DNA from: an uncultured Pelagibacteraceae bacterium | Lineage (GTDB): Bacteria; Pseudomonadota; Alphaproteobacteria; Pelagibacterales; Pelagibacteraceae | Assembly (NCBI GenBank): GCA_902600635.1 | Contig: CACKKE010000002.1 | Span: 1-64,000 of the forward strand | Direction: 5' to 3' | DNA length: 64,000 bases | Shown here: positions 9,399-20,966 of the stretch, in pieces | Position numbering within the stretch: the stretch's first letter is position 1 | How the letters are laid out: the number at the start of each line of letters is the position of its first letter | Notes under the pieces: generated by a model | What the model saw: the letters and a program-made list of their open reading frames with translations, nothing else | Told to the model about the DNA's origin: nothing | The model's database searches: none | Translations under genes and position numbers: made by a program

Positions 9399-9605
9399 TT
9401 AAATTCTATTTCTAAGTTTATTGAGTTTTTTTACTCTTTTAATGTTTTCTTGTAAAATTCTCTTCTTTTTTTCAGAGGGTTTTTCGTAAGTGTTTTTAAG
9501 TTTTATAATTTTAAAAAATCCATCACGTTGAAGTTTTCTTTTTAAAACTCTTAACGCTTGCTCAACATTATTGTCTTTAACTTCTATTTTAATAACAACC
9601 TCCAA
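9399..9605 (-). CDS. rpsU: 30S ribosomal protein S21
   Basis: VKDNNVEQALRVLKRKLQRDGFFKIIKLKNTYEKPSEKKKR. Confidence 0.93.
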   Translation of the reverse strand: MEVVIKIEVKDNNVEQALRVLKRKLQRDGFFKIIKLKNTYEKPSEKKKRILQENIKRVKKLNKLRNRI

Positions 9606-9666
9606 AAAAAGAGGTTTGTTAACACTTTTAAAATTTTATGTCTATAATTTTTATATAATAATAAGG

Positions 9667-10236
9667 TCATTGACTCTTTTGGGCTTTTTCTCTCTCTTTT
9701 TTTTCTCTTTTTAATCTTCTTTGTGCTTTTTCATCTGCTTCAACCAAATCTTTTTGTGAAAAAAGACCAAGAGCTACTGGATCCTTAGAATTGAGATTAT
9801 TAAAATTCCAATAACTTTTATTTCTGATTGACGAAACAGAATTTTTTGTCATTCCGATTAATTTAGCAATTTGTGAATCTTTTAATTGTGAATAGTGTTT
9901 AATTAACCATAAGGCAGAGTCTGGTTTATCCTGTCTTTTAGACAAAGGAATATATTTCTTATCTTTCTTTTCAGAAAAAGATATTTCGACATCCGTATTT
10001 TGTATTTGCAAAGGTCTGTTTTCATCTTCCGCTGACAGATTTATTTCATCTTTAGTCAGCTGACCAGCGATTATCGGATTATATCCTTTAATACCCTTTG
10101 CAACCTCTCCATCAGCTATCCCTTGGACTTCAACTACATGAAGTTTACAAAACTCTGCAATTTGTTTGAATGTTAACGTGGTATTCTCTACAAGCCATAC
10201 AGCTGTAGCCATTGGCATTAATGGTGCATTAGACAT
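9667..10236 (-). CDS. trcR: DUF1013 / TrcR-type cell cycle transcriptional regulator
   Basis: MSNAPLMPMATAVWLVENTTLTFKQIAEFCKLHVVEVQGIADGEVAKGIKGYNPI. Confidence 0.88.
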   Translation of the reverse strand: MSNAPLMPMATAVWLVENTTLTFKQIAEFCKLHVVEVQGIADGEVAKGIKGYNPIIAGQLTKDEINLSAEDENRPLQIQNTDVEISFSEKKDKKYIPLSKRQDKPDSALWLIKHYSQLKDSQIAKLIGMTKNSVSSIRNKSYWNFNNLNSKDPVALGLFSQKDLVEADEKAQRRLKREKKEREKAQKSQ

Positions 10237-10239
10237 TAA

Positions 10240-10464
10240 TTATTTTTCACTCTTAAAGTTTTGAAATTTTTTATTGAATTTACTAATTCTACCTTTATCC
10301 ATCAATTTTTGTTTTCCACCAGTCCATGCAGAATGAGATTTCGGATCGATTTCTAATTTAAGCAGATCACCTTCTTTTCCCCAAGTTGATTTTGTTTCAA
10401 ACTGTGTCCCATCAGTCATCTCAACTTTTATAGAATGATAGTTCGGATGAATATTTTTTTTCAT
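10240..10464 (-). CDS. rpmE: 50S ribosomal protein L31 (Cys-free)
   Basis: [50 protein letters not shown]. Confidence 0.95.
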   Translation of the reverse strand: MKKNIHPNYHSIKVEMTDGTQFETKSTWGKEGDLLKLEIDPKSHSAWTGGKQKLMDKGRISKFNKKFQNFKSEK

Positions 10465-10499
10465 TTGGAGACTTATAACAAAAGTTTTTTTTAAAACAA

Positions 10500-11243
10500 T
10501 TAAAAGTTACTTATTTTTTTGACAAATTTATCATTAATATTAGGGCTTGATGCTATCACGTTTAAATTATTATGATTATTAAGGTCAATATCATTAATCA
10601 CACCACCTGCCTCCTTAATAATAATTAATCCAGCCGCTATATCCCAAAGATTTAAATTTGATTGACAATACCCATCATATCTTCCTGAGGCAACATAAGC
10701 CAAATCTAAAGCTGCACAACCTGACTTTCTAGTGGTAATTTCATTTATAGAATTATATTTTTTTCCACCTGTTGCAAACAAACATTCTGATAATTCATTT
10801 TTTTTTGAAACTCTAATTCTTTCGTTGTTAAAAAAAGCACCATTATCCTTGTCTGCGTAAAACATTTCATTTTTTATTGGATCAAAGATTAAACCAGTTT
10901 TAATTTCATCATTTGATAACAAACCGATCGAAATAGCAAAATGAGGTATTCCGTGTAAAAAATTTATGGTCCCATCTATTGGATCAATAATCCAAGTATT
11001 TTTAGTGTCTTTATTTTTTTTAAATCCAACTTCCTCACTCAAGATTGAAAAATTTGGTCTAGCTTTTTTTAATTCCTCTATGATTATTTTTTCTGCTTTC
11101 AAGTCTGCGTTGGTAACAAAATCTGAAGGTCCCTTTTTTTTTACCTGCAGTTTTTCTATTTCTCCAAAATCTCTAATTAATATTTTTGATGCTTTTTCAG
11201 AAGCTTTAATCATTATATTAAGAGTAGCAGAAATTGAATTCAT
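10500..11243 (-). CDS. suhB: Inositol monophosphatase family protein
   Basis: [25 protein letters not shown] and [18 protein letters not shown] motifs. Confidence 0.9.
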   Translation of the reverse strand: MNSISATLNIMIKASEKASKILIRDFGEIEKLQVKKKGPSDFVTNADLKAEKIIIEELKKARPNFSILSEEVGFKKNKDTKNTWIIDPIDGTINFLHGIPHFAISIGLLSNDEIKTGLIFDPIKNEMFYADKDNGAFFNNERIRVSKKNELSECLFATGGKKYNSINEITTRKSGCAALDLAYVASGRYDGYCQSNLNLWDIAAGLIIIKEAGGVINDIDLNNHNNLNVIASSPNINDKFVKKISNF

Positions 11244-11245
11244 AA

Positions 11246-11806
11246 TTAATTTTTCTTTATATATTCAAGACTTCTTGTATCAATAACAACTTCATCTCCT
11301 GATTCAATAAAAGGAGGAACCTGAATATTTAAACCATTAGTTAATGTTGCTGGTTTATAAGATGAGGAGACAGTTTGTCCTTTTAAAGCAACATCAGTAG
11401 TTTCTATTTTACACACAACTTGTTTTGGTAAATCTACTGAAATAGGTAGTTCATTGTAAAAACTGACTGAAACTTCTAAATTTTCGGTTAATAATTTTCC
11501 CTTCTCACCAATTAGACTTTTTTTTATTTCAATTTGTTCAAAAGATTTTGGTTCCATAAAAAAATAATTATTTTCATCTTCATATAAATAGCTGAAATTC
11601 ATTTCCTCTAGTGATGCTTTTTCCACAGTTTCACTTGATCTAAATCTTTCATTTAATTTAGTATTTTTGTTTAAACTTTTCATTTCAACTTGTGCAAATG
11701 CACCCCCTTTACCAGGTTTGACATGTTGAGTTTTTAGCACTTGCCATAAATCATTTTTATACTCTAGCAGCATACCCACTCTAATTTCTCCAGCATTTAT
11801 TTTCAT
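11246..11806 (-). CDS. efp: Elongation factor P
   Basis: MKINAGEIRVGMLLEYKNDLWQVLKTQHVKPGKGGAFAQVEMKSL. Confidence 0.95.
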   Translation of the reverse strand: MKINAGEIRVGMLLEYKNDLWQVLKTQHVKPGKGGAFAQVEMKSLNKNTKLNERFRSSETVEKASLEEMNFSYLYEDENNYFFMEPKSFEQIEIKKSLIGEKGKLLTENLEVSVSFYNELPISVDLPKQVVCKIETTDVALKGQTVSSSYKPATLTNGLNIQVPPFIESGDEVVIDTRSLEYIKKN

Positions 11807-12417
11807 TTTAAAGTTTTAATTGCCTCTATTGGTTTCAATTTATTGTTATTCCAAATGTAGCCTGAAATAGCTAAAAAGTTTGCTTTATTCAATAAAAGAT
11901 TTTTATAATTACTCGAATTAATGCCACCAATTGCAACCACAGGAGTTTTTGTGATTTTTTTGACTTTTCTTAGAAAATTGATTGAGGCTCTGTATTTAAT
12001 TTTTTTAGTTTTCGAATTATTAAAAGCCCCTAGGGCTATGTAGTCAGCTTTATTTTTTACTGCAATTTTTGATAATTTTACAGAATTATGACAGGTAATA
12101 CCTATTATCTTTTTGCCAATTAATTTTCTCGCTTTAGTAATATTCATATCTTTTTGACCCAAATGACAACCGTCAGCATTTAATTTTTTAGCAATAAAAA
12201 CGTCATCATTAATTAGAAATTTGACATTAAATTTTTTACAAATTTTCTTAATTTTTTCACCGATGATTATTTTTTTTTTAAGAGTTTCTTTTTTAAGCCT
12301 TAATTGAAAAAAACTCACTTTTTTTTGTTGAAAAACCATAGTTAAATCTTGATAGAATGACTTATTAATTTTTGTTGGTGAAATGAGATAAATGAATTTT
12401 TTTTTATTAATTTTCAA
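11803..12417 (-). CDS. thiE: Thiamine phosphate synthase
   Basis: TIM-barrel ThiE pattern: FLINDDVFIAKKLNADGCHLGQKDMNITKARKLIGKKIIGITCHN...VVAIGGINSSNY. Confidence 0.85.
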   Translation of the reverse strand: MKINKKKFIYLISPTKINKSFYQDLTMVFQQKKVSFFQLRLKKETLKKKIIIGEKIKKICKKFNVKFLINDDVFIAKKLNADGCHLGQKDMNITKARKLIGKKIIGITCHNSVKLSKIAVKNKADYIALGAFNNSKTKKIKYRASINFLRKVKKITKTPVVAIGGINSSNYKNLLLNKANFLAISGYIWNNNKLKPIEAIKTLK

Positions 12418-13414
12418 GTTTTTTAGACCATTTACCCTGAGCAGCTAATGTATTCATTTTTGCTCTCTGGTTAAAAATTTTTTGGGTGCCTTCAATATTT
12501 CTTGTGTCTTGGGACCAAAATTTTAATGCACTCTGTTGAAGAGCCCGTCCATAAGAATAGCTCATAATAAAGTTTGTATTATTGTATTTACTTATTAAAT
12601 TTAAATTTTCTGTTGCCTCTATTTCTGATTGACCACCAGATAAAAATGCTATTCCTGGTACCTCTGATGGGACAGAGTCTTTTAAGCATTTAAGAGTTAA
12701 CTTTGCAACCTCTTCGTTTGATATTTTGCTTTTACATTTATTGCCAGCTAAAATCATGTTTGGCTTTAATATAATTCCTTTCAAATCAACTTTATGTAAG
12801 ATTAATTCTTCAAAACATTTTTTTATTACTTCAGAAGTCTTTTCATAACATTCTTTTGCTGAATGCTCGCCATCCATTAAGACCTCAGGTTCAACAATTG
12901 GAACCATTTGACATTCTTGAACTAATGCAGAGTATCTAGCTAACGCATGTGCATTAGATTGAATTGAGAGTTTACTTGGATGCTCTTTTGATATGTTATA
13001 AACACCTCTCCATTTTGTAAACTTGGCTCCTAATTTATAGTATTCTTTTAATCTTTCTCTTAATCCATCCAAACCTTCAGTAATTTTTTCATTTGGTGAA
13101 CCAGCTAAAACTTTTGCTCCAGTATCAACTTTTATACCTGGGATACTACCCATATTAGAAATTAATTCTGGGATATTATTTTTTTTTGAGGTTATTTGTT
13201 TTATTGTTTCATCGTATAAAATTACTCCTCCGATGTACTCGGTCATACCGGATGCACTAAACAATGTTTCTCTAAATAGTAAACGGTTTTCAGCTGTTGA
13301 TTGAACTTTAACTGACTCTAATCTTTTAGTCATAGTAGCAGTACTCTCATCAGCTGCAAGAATACCTTTTCCATTGCTAAGTATTTTTAATGCTGTGATA
13401 TTTAATTCAGACAT
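12407..13414 (-). CDS. Class I fructose-bisphosphate aldolase
   Basis: GKGILAADESTATMTKRL and KWRGVY; GIILKPNMILAG Schiff-base region; class I type. Confidence 0.93.
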   Translation of the reverse strand: MSELNITALKILSNGKGILAADESTATMTKRLESVKVQSTAENRLLFRETLFSASGMTEYIGGVILYDETIKQITSKKNNIPELISNMGSIPGIKVDTGAKVLAGSPNEKITEGLDGLRERLKEYYKLGAKFTKWRGVYNISKEHPSKLSIQSNAHALARYSALVQECQMVPIVEPEVLMDGEHSAKECYEKTSEVIKKCFEELILHKVDLKGIILKPNMILAGNKCKSKISNEEVAKLTLKCLKDSVPSEVPGIAFLSGGQSEIEATENLNLISKYNNTNFIMSYSYGRALQQSALKFWSQDTRNIEGTQKIFNQRAKMNTLAAQGKWSKKLEN

Positions 13415-13415
13415 A

Positions 13416-14594
13416 TTAGTTTAAGGCTTTTATACCAGGTAACTCTTTTCCTTCAAGATATTCTAAAAATGCTCCACCGGCAGTTGAAACAAAGTTAAAA
13501 TTTTCTATTAATTTAATTTTATTGATGAGAGCTATAGTATCTCCACCTCCTACAACTGAGTAAATTGAGTTATTTCTATATTTTTTTGTGATAGCTTTTG
13601 CAATATTGTAACTACCATTAGCAAAATTCGGATTTTCAAAATAACCTGCTGGTCCATTCCAAAGAACTGTTTTACTATTATCAATTATACCTTTTATTTT
13701 ATCTAATGTCTTAGGACCAATATCCAAAATGATATCATCATTTTTGATATTATCTAATTCTTTAATTTGAGGTTCATCATTTAAATTTTTTCCAATCAAA
13801 ACGTCCTCTGGGAAAATAATTTTACAAGAATGACTTTTTAAAGTTTCAAAAATCTCTTTGATCATCAGATCACAATTTTTCTCTCTAATTGATTTACCTA
13901 TTTGGTTCCCTTTGTATTTAATAATGTTATTAGCCATTCCACCAACAATGATAATATTATCAAATTTGGATATTAAATTTTTGATTATTCCAATTTTTGT
14001 TGAAATTTTTGATCCCCCAATAATACAAGTAATCGGTTTTTTGATTTCTGTTGTAACTTTTTTTAATGCACTAATTTCTGTTTCCAACTGTAATCCAGCA
14101 AAAGAGGGAAGAAATTCAGTAATTTTACTCACAGAAGCGTGCGCTCTATGAGAGCAAGAAAAAGCATCGTTTACATATAAATCAGCGAGTTTAGCTAAAT
14201 GTTGTGCAAAGTCAGTGTCATTTTTTTCTTCCTCTTTGTAAAATCTAATATTCTCTAAAAAAACTATTTGATCGTTTGGATCTTTAAATAAATCTTCTTT
14301 TTTTAATTTAAAAATATCTTCTTTTACTAATCTAATTTTTCTATTTATTTTTTTTTCAATATTTTCACAAATTGGTTTTAGTGAGAGATCTGTAATTACC
14401 TTACCTTTTGGCCGTCCTACGTGAGAAATTATTATGATTTTTGATTGTTCTTTTATTAAAAAATCTATGATTGGAATAATCTTATTTATTCTTGTTTCGT
14501 CAGTTATTGAGCCATTTTTTAATGGAACATTTAAATCCAATCTTAACAAAACTTTTTTTTTATTAAGATTTTTCTGGTCTTTTATACTATTCAT
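13416..14594 (-). CDS. pgk: Phosphoglycerate kinase
   Basis: KKVLLRLDLNVPLKNGSITDETRI; IIISHVGRPKG; TVLWNGPAGYFE; VVGGGDT. Confidence 0.96.
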   Translation of the reverse strand: MNSIKDQKNLNKKKVLLRLDLNVPLKNGSITDETRINKIIPIIDFLIKEQSKIIIISHVGRPKGKVITDLSLKPICENIEKKINRKIRLVKEDIFKLKKEDLFKDPNDQIVFLENIRFYKEEEKNDTDFAQHLAKLADLYVNDAFSCSHRAHASVSKITEFLPSFAGLQLETEISALKKVTTEIKKPITCIIGGSKISTKIGIIKNLISKFDNIIIVGGMANNIIKYKGNQIGKSIREKNCDLMIKEIFETLKSHSCKIIFPEDVLIGKNLNDEPQIKELDNIKNDDIILDIGPKTLDKIKGIIDNSKTVLWNGPAGYFENPNFANGSYNIAKAITKKYRNNSIYSVVGGGDTIALINKIKLIENFNFVSTAGGAFLEYLEGKELPGIKALN

Positions 14595-15592
14595 TAAGAA
14601 GTCTTATGAAGGTATTCAGCTATATCACACATCCTATTTGAAAAACCCCATTCATTATCATACCACGCTGAGATTTTTCCCATATTTTTGCCAACAACAT
14701 TTGTTAAACTTGCATCAATAATTGATGAGGCAGGATTATGATTAAAATCAATCGAAACAAGTTTTTCTTTTGTGATTTCAATAATTTTATTTTTTTTAGT
14801 AAAATCCTTAAACGCTGAATTTATTTTTTCAACACTCAAATCTTTTTTTGTACAGAACACAAATTCAATTAATGATACATTTGGGGTTGGTACTCTCATT
14901 GCTATGCCCTCTAATTTTCCTTTGAGGGAAGGAATTATTTCACCTATAGCTTTTGACGCACCAGTAGAAGTTGGTACAATTGATTGACTAGCAGATCTAG
15001 CTCTTCTAGGGTCTTTATGTGAATTATCTAAAATTCTTTGATCGCTGGTAAATGCATGTATGGTTGTCATAAAACCTTTTTCTATTCCGAAACTTTCATT
15101 TAAAATATGTGCGACTGGCGCTAGGCAATTTGTTGTGCAAGATGCAGCAGAAACAATCTTATCTTCTTTTTTTAATTCAGATTCATTTACCCCAAAGACT
15201 ATAGTTTTATCTGCATCTTTACATGGAGCTGAGACAATCACTTTTTTCGCGCCATTATTAAGATGCGGTTGTAATTTATCTTTTGAATTAAATTTTCCTG
15301 TACACTCAAACACGTAATCAACACCATATTTTTTCCAATTAATATTATTCAAATCTGTTTCTTGACTAAAAGAAATTTTGTCTTTATTTACAATAAGATT
15401 ATTTTCATCATAGCTTATATCAGCTTTAAATTTTCCATGAATTGAATCATATTTTAAAAGAGTCGAGCAAGTTTCAGAATTTGTTCTATTATTAATATGT
15501 ATAATTTCTATTTTTTTATTTCTCTCGTAAATAGAGCGAAGAATCATTCTTCCTATTCTCCCCATTCCATTAATACCAATCTTTATTTTCAT
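14594..15592 (-). CDS. gap: Glyceraldehyde-3-phosphate dehydrogenase, type I
   Basis: [32 protein letters not shown] active site; [12 protein letters not shown]. Confidence 0.96.
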   Translation of the reverse strand: MKIKIGINGMGRIGRMILRSIYERNKKIEIIHINNRTNSETCSTLLKYDSIHGKFKADISYDENNLIVNKDKISFSQETDLNNINWKKYGVDYVFECTGKFNSKDKLQPHLNNGAKKVIVSAPCKDADKTIVFGVNESELKKEDKIVSAASCTTNCLAPVAHILNESFGIEKGFMTTIHAFTSDQRILDNSHKDPRRARSASQSIVPTSTGASKAIGEIIPSLKGKLEGIAMRVPTPNVSLIEFVFCTKKDLSVEKINSAFKDFTKKNKIIEITKEKLVSIDFNHNPASSIIDASLTNVVGKNMGKISAWYDNEWGFSNRMCDIAEYLHKTS

Positions 15593-17523
15593 AATTTTTC
15601 TTTGATTCTTTTTACAATACTTTCGGAATTTAACTCGAAATGGTCATAAATTTTTTTATAAGGTGCGCTTTTTCCAAAGTCATTAATTCCAAAATTTAAT
15701 CCATTTGTACCAGTATATTTTTTCCAATAACTCGTTTCAGAGGCCTCTATAGATACTACTAATTCTGTTTCGCCTAAAATTTTGTCTTTGTAATCTTCAC
15801 TTTGATGATCAAATATTTTTTGACAGGGCATTGATATAATTTTGGAATAAATACCATCTGTGGCTAATTTATGACCCACATCACTTGCTAAACTTGTTTC
15901 AGACCCAGTTGCTAAAATTGTTACAATTATATTATTCCCAGTTCTAAAAACTTCATAAGCACCGAAAGACGATTTATTTTTGAGAGAATTTTCAAGTCTA
16001 ATAGGATTGACACTTTGTCTAGTTAGTGAAATTACACTTGGAGTATTATTACTTTCAAGAGCTAACTGCCAACACTCAAAAGTTTCAATGGTATCAGAAG
16101 GTCTAAAAACATTTAAATTTGGAATAGATCTCAAACTTGTTAACTGTTCAATTGGCTGATGAGTCGGGCCATCCTCACCTAAGCCGATAGAGTCATGAGT
16201 AAAAACATATATAACTTGTTGTTTCATCATCGCCGCTAGTCTGATAGATGGTTTACAGTAGTCACTAAATATTAGAAAAGTTCCACCATAAGGAATTAGG
16301 CTACTGTGTAAGGCTATTCCATTCATTATTCCACACATCGCGTGCTCTCTTACTCCATAATGAATATAATTTCCTGAAAAATCCCCTGGTTTGATTATTT
16401 TATGATCTTTAGTTTTAGTATTATTTGATCCAGCTAAATCAGCCGAGCCCCCAATCAAAAATGGAAATTTTGCTATGATATTTAGAAATATTTCAGAGGA
16501 TTTCCTTGTAGCAATTGGTTTTGTATTTTTAAAATATTCAATTTTTGCTTTTTCAATTAATTTTTTTAATGAGTGAAAATTTTTTTTTGAAACAGGGAAT
16601 TTAAGTTCATATTTCTCAGATTTTTGTGAGGCTTTTTTTCCAATTTTTCTCCATTCATTTAATAATTCAGTCGGAATTTTAAATGGCTCATATTTCCATT
16701 TTAGTTTTTTTCTAACCAGTTTTATTTCTTCATCACCTAATGGACTTCCATGAGATGAAGCCTTACCACCTTTGTTTGGAGATCCATAACCGATTGTTGT
16801 TTTACATGAAATTGCGATAGGTTTTTTTGATTTTTGTGCTTTTTTTAAAGCTTTAGATATTTCTTTAAAATCATGACCATTAATTCTTAAGTAGTCCCAT
16901 CCATAGCTCTTAAATCTTTTTTCGTGATCGTCTGAAACAGCTAAATTAGTGGGACCATCAATTGATATAGAATTATTATCAAATAATAAAATAAGATTCT
17001 TTAATTTCAAATGTCCAGCTAAGCTTAATGCTTCGTGACTAATACCTTCCATTAAGCATCCGTCGCCAGCAATAACATAAGTTTTATGATTGATCCTTTT
17101 TTTCCCTAATTGTTTTTTTAAAATTTCCTCTGATATTGCAAACCCAACTGCGTTTGAGACTCCTTGTCCTAATGGACCTGTAGTGGTTTCAATACCAGTA
17201 TTTGGATGATATTCAGGATGCCCAGCACATATGGACTCTAATTGTCTAAAATTTTTAATATCATTTAAAGAAACACTTTTGTAACCAGTTAAATAAAGAA
17301 GAGAGTAAAGCAACATTGATCCATGCCCAGCAGAAAGAACAAATCTATCTCTATTAATCCAGCTAGGATTTTTTGGATTAAATTTTAAAAAATCTTTAAA
17401 AAGCACTGTAGCAACATCCGCCATTCCCATTGGCATCCCAGGGTGACCTGAGTTTGCTTTTTGAACAGCATCAATTGAGAGAAATCTAATACAATTTGCT
17501 AATTCTTTATAAAATTTACTCAA
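15589..17523 (-). CDS. tkt: Transketolase
   Basis: [49 protein letters not shown]. Confidence 0.96.
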   Translation of the reverse strand: MSKFYKELANCIRFLSIDAVQKANSGHPGMPMGMADVATVLFKDFLKFNPKNPSWINRDRFVLSAGHGSMLLYSLLYLTGYKSVSLNDIKNFRQLESICAGHPEYHPNTGIETTTGPLGQGVSNAVGFAISEEILKKQLGKKRINHKTYVIAGDGCLMEGISHEALSLAGHLKLKNLILLFDNNSISIDGPTNLAVSDDHEKRFKSYGWDYLRINGHDFKEISKALKKAQKSKKPIAISCKTTIGYGSPNKGGKASSHGSPLGDEEIKLVRKKLKWKYEPFKIPTELLNEWRKIGKKASQKSEKYELKFPVSKKNFHSLKKLIEKAKIEYFKNTKPIATRKSSEIFLNIIAKFPFLIGGSADLAGSNNTKTKDHKIIKPGDFSGNYIHYGVREHAMCGIMNGIALHSSLIPYGGTFLIFSDYCKPSIRLAAMMKQQVIYVFTHDSIGLGEDGPTHQPIEQLTSLRSIPNLNVFRPSDTIETFECWQLALESNNTPSVISLTRQSVNPIRLENSLKNKSSFGAYEVFRTGNNIIVTILATGSETSLASDVGHKLATDGIYSKIISMPCQKIFDHQSEDYKDKILGETELVVSIEASETSYWKKYTGTNGLNFGINDFGKSAPYKKIYDHFELNSESIVKRIKEKL

Positions 17524-17576
17524 ATTTATCCTGTCTAGACTTAGAAGATTCTATTTAATAATATAAACATATATAT

Positions 17577-17900
17577 ATGAATTCTATTCTTGAAAAAGAA
17601 AAAAAGCTTAATATCGCATTGGCGAAACTAAAAAATTTAAACCTAGAGGATCCAGATATAAAAAAAAATATTGAAATTCTTGGAGAGCAAAAAAATCAAT
17701 TAGAAATTGAAAAATATGAATTAGAGAAAAAGTATAAAACTTTAGCAGACGAACATGATAATTTATCAAGAAAACTAGAGGAATTACAAAATAGAGAAAA
17801 AATTGAAGAAAAAAAAAGATTAGAATTTTCGGAAAAAATAGATGAATTAAATCAAGAAACCAATACTTTAATGGATGAAATCGATAAATGGCAAACGTAA
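17577..17900 (+). CDS. Coiled-coil hypothetical protein upstream of zapA (DUF4164-like)
   Basis: 107 aa, almost entirely heptad-like charged helix; overlaps the zapA start. Confidence 0.7.
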   Translation: MNSILEKEKKLNIALAKLKNLNLEDPDIKKNIEILGEQKNQLEIEKYELEKKYKTLADEHDNLSRKLEELQNREKIEEKKRLEFSEKIDELNQETNTLMDEIDKWQT

Positions 17901-18331
17901 GAATAAAATTCAATGGCAAAGAGTTTTTGTTGTCATGTGATGATGGACAAGAAGAACATCTTGAGGAATTATTAATACAAATTAATCAAAAGTTTAACGA
18001 CTTAAAAAATGATTTAGGAAATATTGGTGAAAATAAACTTTTGCTGATTACTGCAGTTAAAGTGATGGATGAATATCATGAAACCAAAAAAAAAGTTGAA
18101 CAGAAAAAAATTGAAATAAAAGAGCTTTCAAATAAATTTAGAGAATTAAAATCATTAGTCTATGAATACAGAGATAGAAAAGAGGAAGAAATTAAAAATT
18201 TGAATAAAAATCATGTTGAATTAAAAGATGAAATTGAGCTTAATCAAAAACATTATGAAAAATTAATTGATACTGCTGCAGATGAGATCTCAAATTTCGT
18301 AGAAAAAGCAAGTATAGATAAAATATCTTAA
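17888..18331 (+). CDS. zapA: Cell division protein ZapA
   Basis: MANVRIKFNGKEFLLSCDDGQEEHLEELLIQINQKFNDLK...LLLITAVKVMDEYHE. Confidence 0.85.
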   Translation: MANVRIKFNGKEFLLSCDDGQEEHLEELLIQINQKFNDLKNDLGNIGENKLLLITAVKVMDEYHETKKKVEQKKIEIKELSNKFRELKSLVYEYRDRKEEEIKNLNKNHVELKDEIELNQKHYEKLIDTAADEISNFVEKASIDKIS

Positions 18332-18340
18332 TAGAACTTT

Positions 18341-18874
18341 GTGAACAAATCTCAAATTAGAAAAAAAATCTTAAAAATAAGAACACAAAAAAAAATTAAA
18401 AAATTCACTTTTAATTTTGATTTAATTTTGAATATTTTAAAAAGAAAAAAGGTTCTAGGTAAAATAATTGGTGGCTATTACCCATATAATTATGAAATAG
18501 ACATTTTACAAATTTTAGAAAAATTTGAAAAGAAAAAATTTACTATAACATTGCCAAAAATAAAGAAAAACTCGCAAATGAACTTCTTTCAATGGTCAAC
18601 AAATGATCCTTTAGTTATAAATAAATTTGGAATACCAGAACCAATTTCAAAAATGGTAAAATATCCAGATGTTTTGTTAGTGCCTCTTGTAGCGTTTGAC
18701 AAAAATTTTCACAGGATTGGTTACGGTGGAGGATTTTACGATAGGTATATAAACAAAATTAGAAAACGAAAAAAAGTGCTAACAATTGGATTTGCTTACT
18801 CTTTTCAAAAAGTAAAAAAAATACCAACTAATAATTATGATATTAGGTTAGATTTTATTATAACAAACAAATAA
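18341..18874 (+). CDS. fau: 5-formyltetrahydrofolate cyclo-ligase
   Basis: VLLVPLVAFDKNFHRIGYGGGFYDRYI signature. Confidence 0.92.
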   Translation: MNKSQIRKKILKIRTQKKIKKFTFNFDLILNILKRKKVLGKIIGGYYPYNYEIDILQILEKFEKKKFTITLPKIKKNSQMNFFQWSTNDPLVINKFGIPEPISKMVKYPDVLLVPLVAFDKNFHRIGYGGGFYDRYINKIRKRKKVLTIGFAYSFQKVKKIPTNNYDIRLDFIITNK

Positions 18875-18880
18875 TTTTTT

Positions 18881-19684
18881 ATGAAAATTTTATTTTTAGG
18901 TGATGTTGTTGGACTATCTGGATGCAGAAAGATAACTAATGATCTATCAGGTCAGATTAAAAAAAAAGATATCGATTTTGTAATTATAAATGGTGAGAAT
19001 GCTGATGATACTGGTGTTGGTTTAACCAAAGAAATTTGTCAAAATTTTTTTGATAACGGAGTTGATGTTATTACAACTGGAAATCATGTTTGGGATCAAA
19101 AAGATATAATGAATTTTATTGATAAAGAGAACAGATTGTTAAGACCAAAAAATCTATTTGAACCTGCTCCTGGTAGAGGATTTGAGATTTATAAAACAAA
19201 AAAAAATTACAAAATAGGAGTTTTAAATTTAATGGGAAATGTCTTTATGAAGAAGTGTGATGATGTTTTTAAAATTTCAAAAGATTTTTTAGCAAAATAT
19301 AACTTGAAAAAAGATTATGATTTTTTGATTGTTGATTTCCATGGAGAGATTACGAGTGAAAAAAATGCTATTGGTCATTATTTTGATGGAAAAGCAACAC
19401 TTGTTATTGGAACTCACACTCACATACCTACTAATGATGCAAGAGTTTTAAAAAATGGCACTGCTTACCAAACAGATGCAGGAATGTGTGGAGATTATGA
19501 TTCAGTTATAGGTATGAATAAAGATAATTCTATCAATAGATTTATGAAAAAGGATTCGATTAAACATTTTCCAGCTATTGGAGAAGCTTCTTTGAGTGGA
19601 GTTATAGTAAATTGTAATTTAGAAACTGGCTTAGCAGATAGTATAGAAAGTTATATATTTGGAGGTCTTTTAAAAAATACTTAA
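18881..19684 (+). CDS. ymdB: YmdB family metallophosphoesterase
   Basis: MKILFLGDVVGLSGC; INGENADDTGVGLT; TTGNHVWDQKDI; HTHIPTNDARVLKNGTAYQTDAGMCGDYDSVIGM. Confidence 0.93.
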   Translation: MKILFLGDVVGLSGCRKITNDLSGQIKKKDIDFVIINGENADDTGVGLTKEICQNFFDNGVDVITTGNHVWDQKDIMNFIDKENRLLRPKNLFEPAPGRGFEIYKTKKNYKIGVLNLMGNVFMKKCDDVFKISKDFLAKYNLKKDYDFLIVDFHGEITSEKNAIGHYFDGKATLVIGTHTHIPTNDARVLKNGTAYQTDAGMCGDYDSVIGMNKDNSINRFMKKDSIKHFPAIGEASLSGVIVNCNLETGLADSIESYIFGGLLKNT

Positions 19685-19690
19685 TTTTTT

Positions 19691-20413
19691 ATGGCAGGAC
19701 ATTCTCATTGGGCAGGTATAAAACACAAAAAAGGTAAAGCCGATAAACTAAGATCAAAAATCTTTTCAAAACTATCTAAGGAGATTACTGTAGCTGCTAA
19801 ACTAGGGGATAAAGATCCAGCTATGAACCCAAGATTGCGTTCGGCAGTACAAGCTGCTAGGTCAGCAAATATGCCTAAAGATAATATAGCTAGAGCTATA
19901 GATAAGTCTTCAATGAGTAGTCAGTTAAATTTTGAAAATTTGAGATATGAAGGTTTTGGGCCTGATAGAGTTGCTGTTATAGTTGAGACTTTGACTGATA
20001 ATAAAAATAGAACTGCTTCAAATATAAGAACAATTTTTCAAAAATCAGGAGGAAGTTTAGGAACTCAAGGTTCAGCATCACATAATTTTGCTCAATTAGG
20101 TGTAATTAAAATTGATAAAAAAGAGATTTCAGATGAGGATATTTTAGAACTTGCTATTGAGGCTGGTGCAAATGAGTGTAAATCGGATGAAGAATTTCAT
20201 GAGATACAGTGTTCAACAAATGATATTTACAATGTTAAAAAAGAGTTGGAAAAAAAAATAAGTAATTTTATTTCGACAGGGATAGAGTGGGTGCCTTTAA
20301 ATGCTGTAGAAATTTCAGAAGAAAAAAAAAAGGAATTGATTAGTTTTTTTGAGACATTAGAAAATGATGACGATGTACAAAATATTTATTCAAATGTTAA
20401 ATTTTCAAACTAG
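19691..20413 (+). CDS. yebC: YebC/PmpR family DNA-binding regulator
   Basis: MAGHSHWAGIKHKKGKADKLRSKIFSKLSKEITVAAKLG. Confidence 0.96.
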   Translation: MAGHSHWAGIKHKKGKADKLRSKIFSKLSKEITVAAKLGDKDPAMNPRLRSAVQAARSANMPKDNIARAIDKSSMSSQLNFENLRYEGFGPDRVAVIVETLTDNKNRTASNIRTIFQKSGGSLGTQGSASHNFAQLGVIKIDKKEISDEDILELAIEAGANECKSDEEFHEIQCSTNDIYNVKKELEKKISNFISTGIEWVPLNAVEISEEKKKELISFFETLENDDDVQNIYSNVKFSN

Positions 20414-20422
20414 ATACAGGAC

Positions 20423-20914
20423 ATGCTTATAATTGGTATAGATCCAGGTATTTCGGGCTCAATTTGTTTTTTTGAAGATGGAAAAATTATAGAAGTAATT
20501 GAAATGCCAGTGATGACAGAGGGTAAAAAAAATAAAAAACAAGTTAATGGTTCTCAAATTTACAACGAATTTCTAAAGAGAATTAATAATAAAGATGATG
20601 ATATTAGAGTTGTGATAGAACAAGTTTCTGCAATGCCAGGACAAGGTGTAACTAGTATGTTTAATTTTGGTCAGTCTTATGGGATTTTAAAAGGAATATG
20701 TTCTGCAATGCAGCTACCAATGTTTTTCGTAAGACCAGCTAAATGGAAAAAATATTTTAACTTAATTAATTCTCAAAAAGATGCCAGCAGAACAAGAGCA
20801 ATTGAAATATTTCCTTATTTTTCAACACAACTTTCAAAAAAAAAAGACTCTAACAAAGCTGATGCTATTCTAATTGCAAGTTTTTACTATGAAACTCACC
20901 AAAAAGAGGATTAA
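20423..20914 (+). CDS. RuvC-like Holliday junction endonuclease (short, RNase H fold)
   Basis: LIIGIDPGISGSI, RVVIEQVSAMPGQGVTSMFNFGQSYG and DSNKADAILIASF retain acidic catalytic positions. Confidence 0.8.
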   Translation: MLIIGIDPGISGSICFFEDGKIIEVIEMPVMTEGKKNKKQVNGSQIYNEFLKRINNKDDDIRVVIEQVSAMPGQGVTSMFNFGQSYGILKGICSAMQLPMFFVRPAKWKKYFNLINSQKDASRTRAIEIFPYFSTQLSKKKDSNKADAILIASFYYETHQKED

Positions 20915-20966
20915 TCGCAGATTTTTGAAGTCAAATTCATGACACATTTAAGTGTGAGAAGACCCT

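Noticed and set aside
18331-18341. 6S RNA between zapA and fau, as in many proteobacteria
   Set aside because: Only 9 nt separate the two genes, so there is no room.
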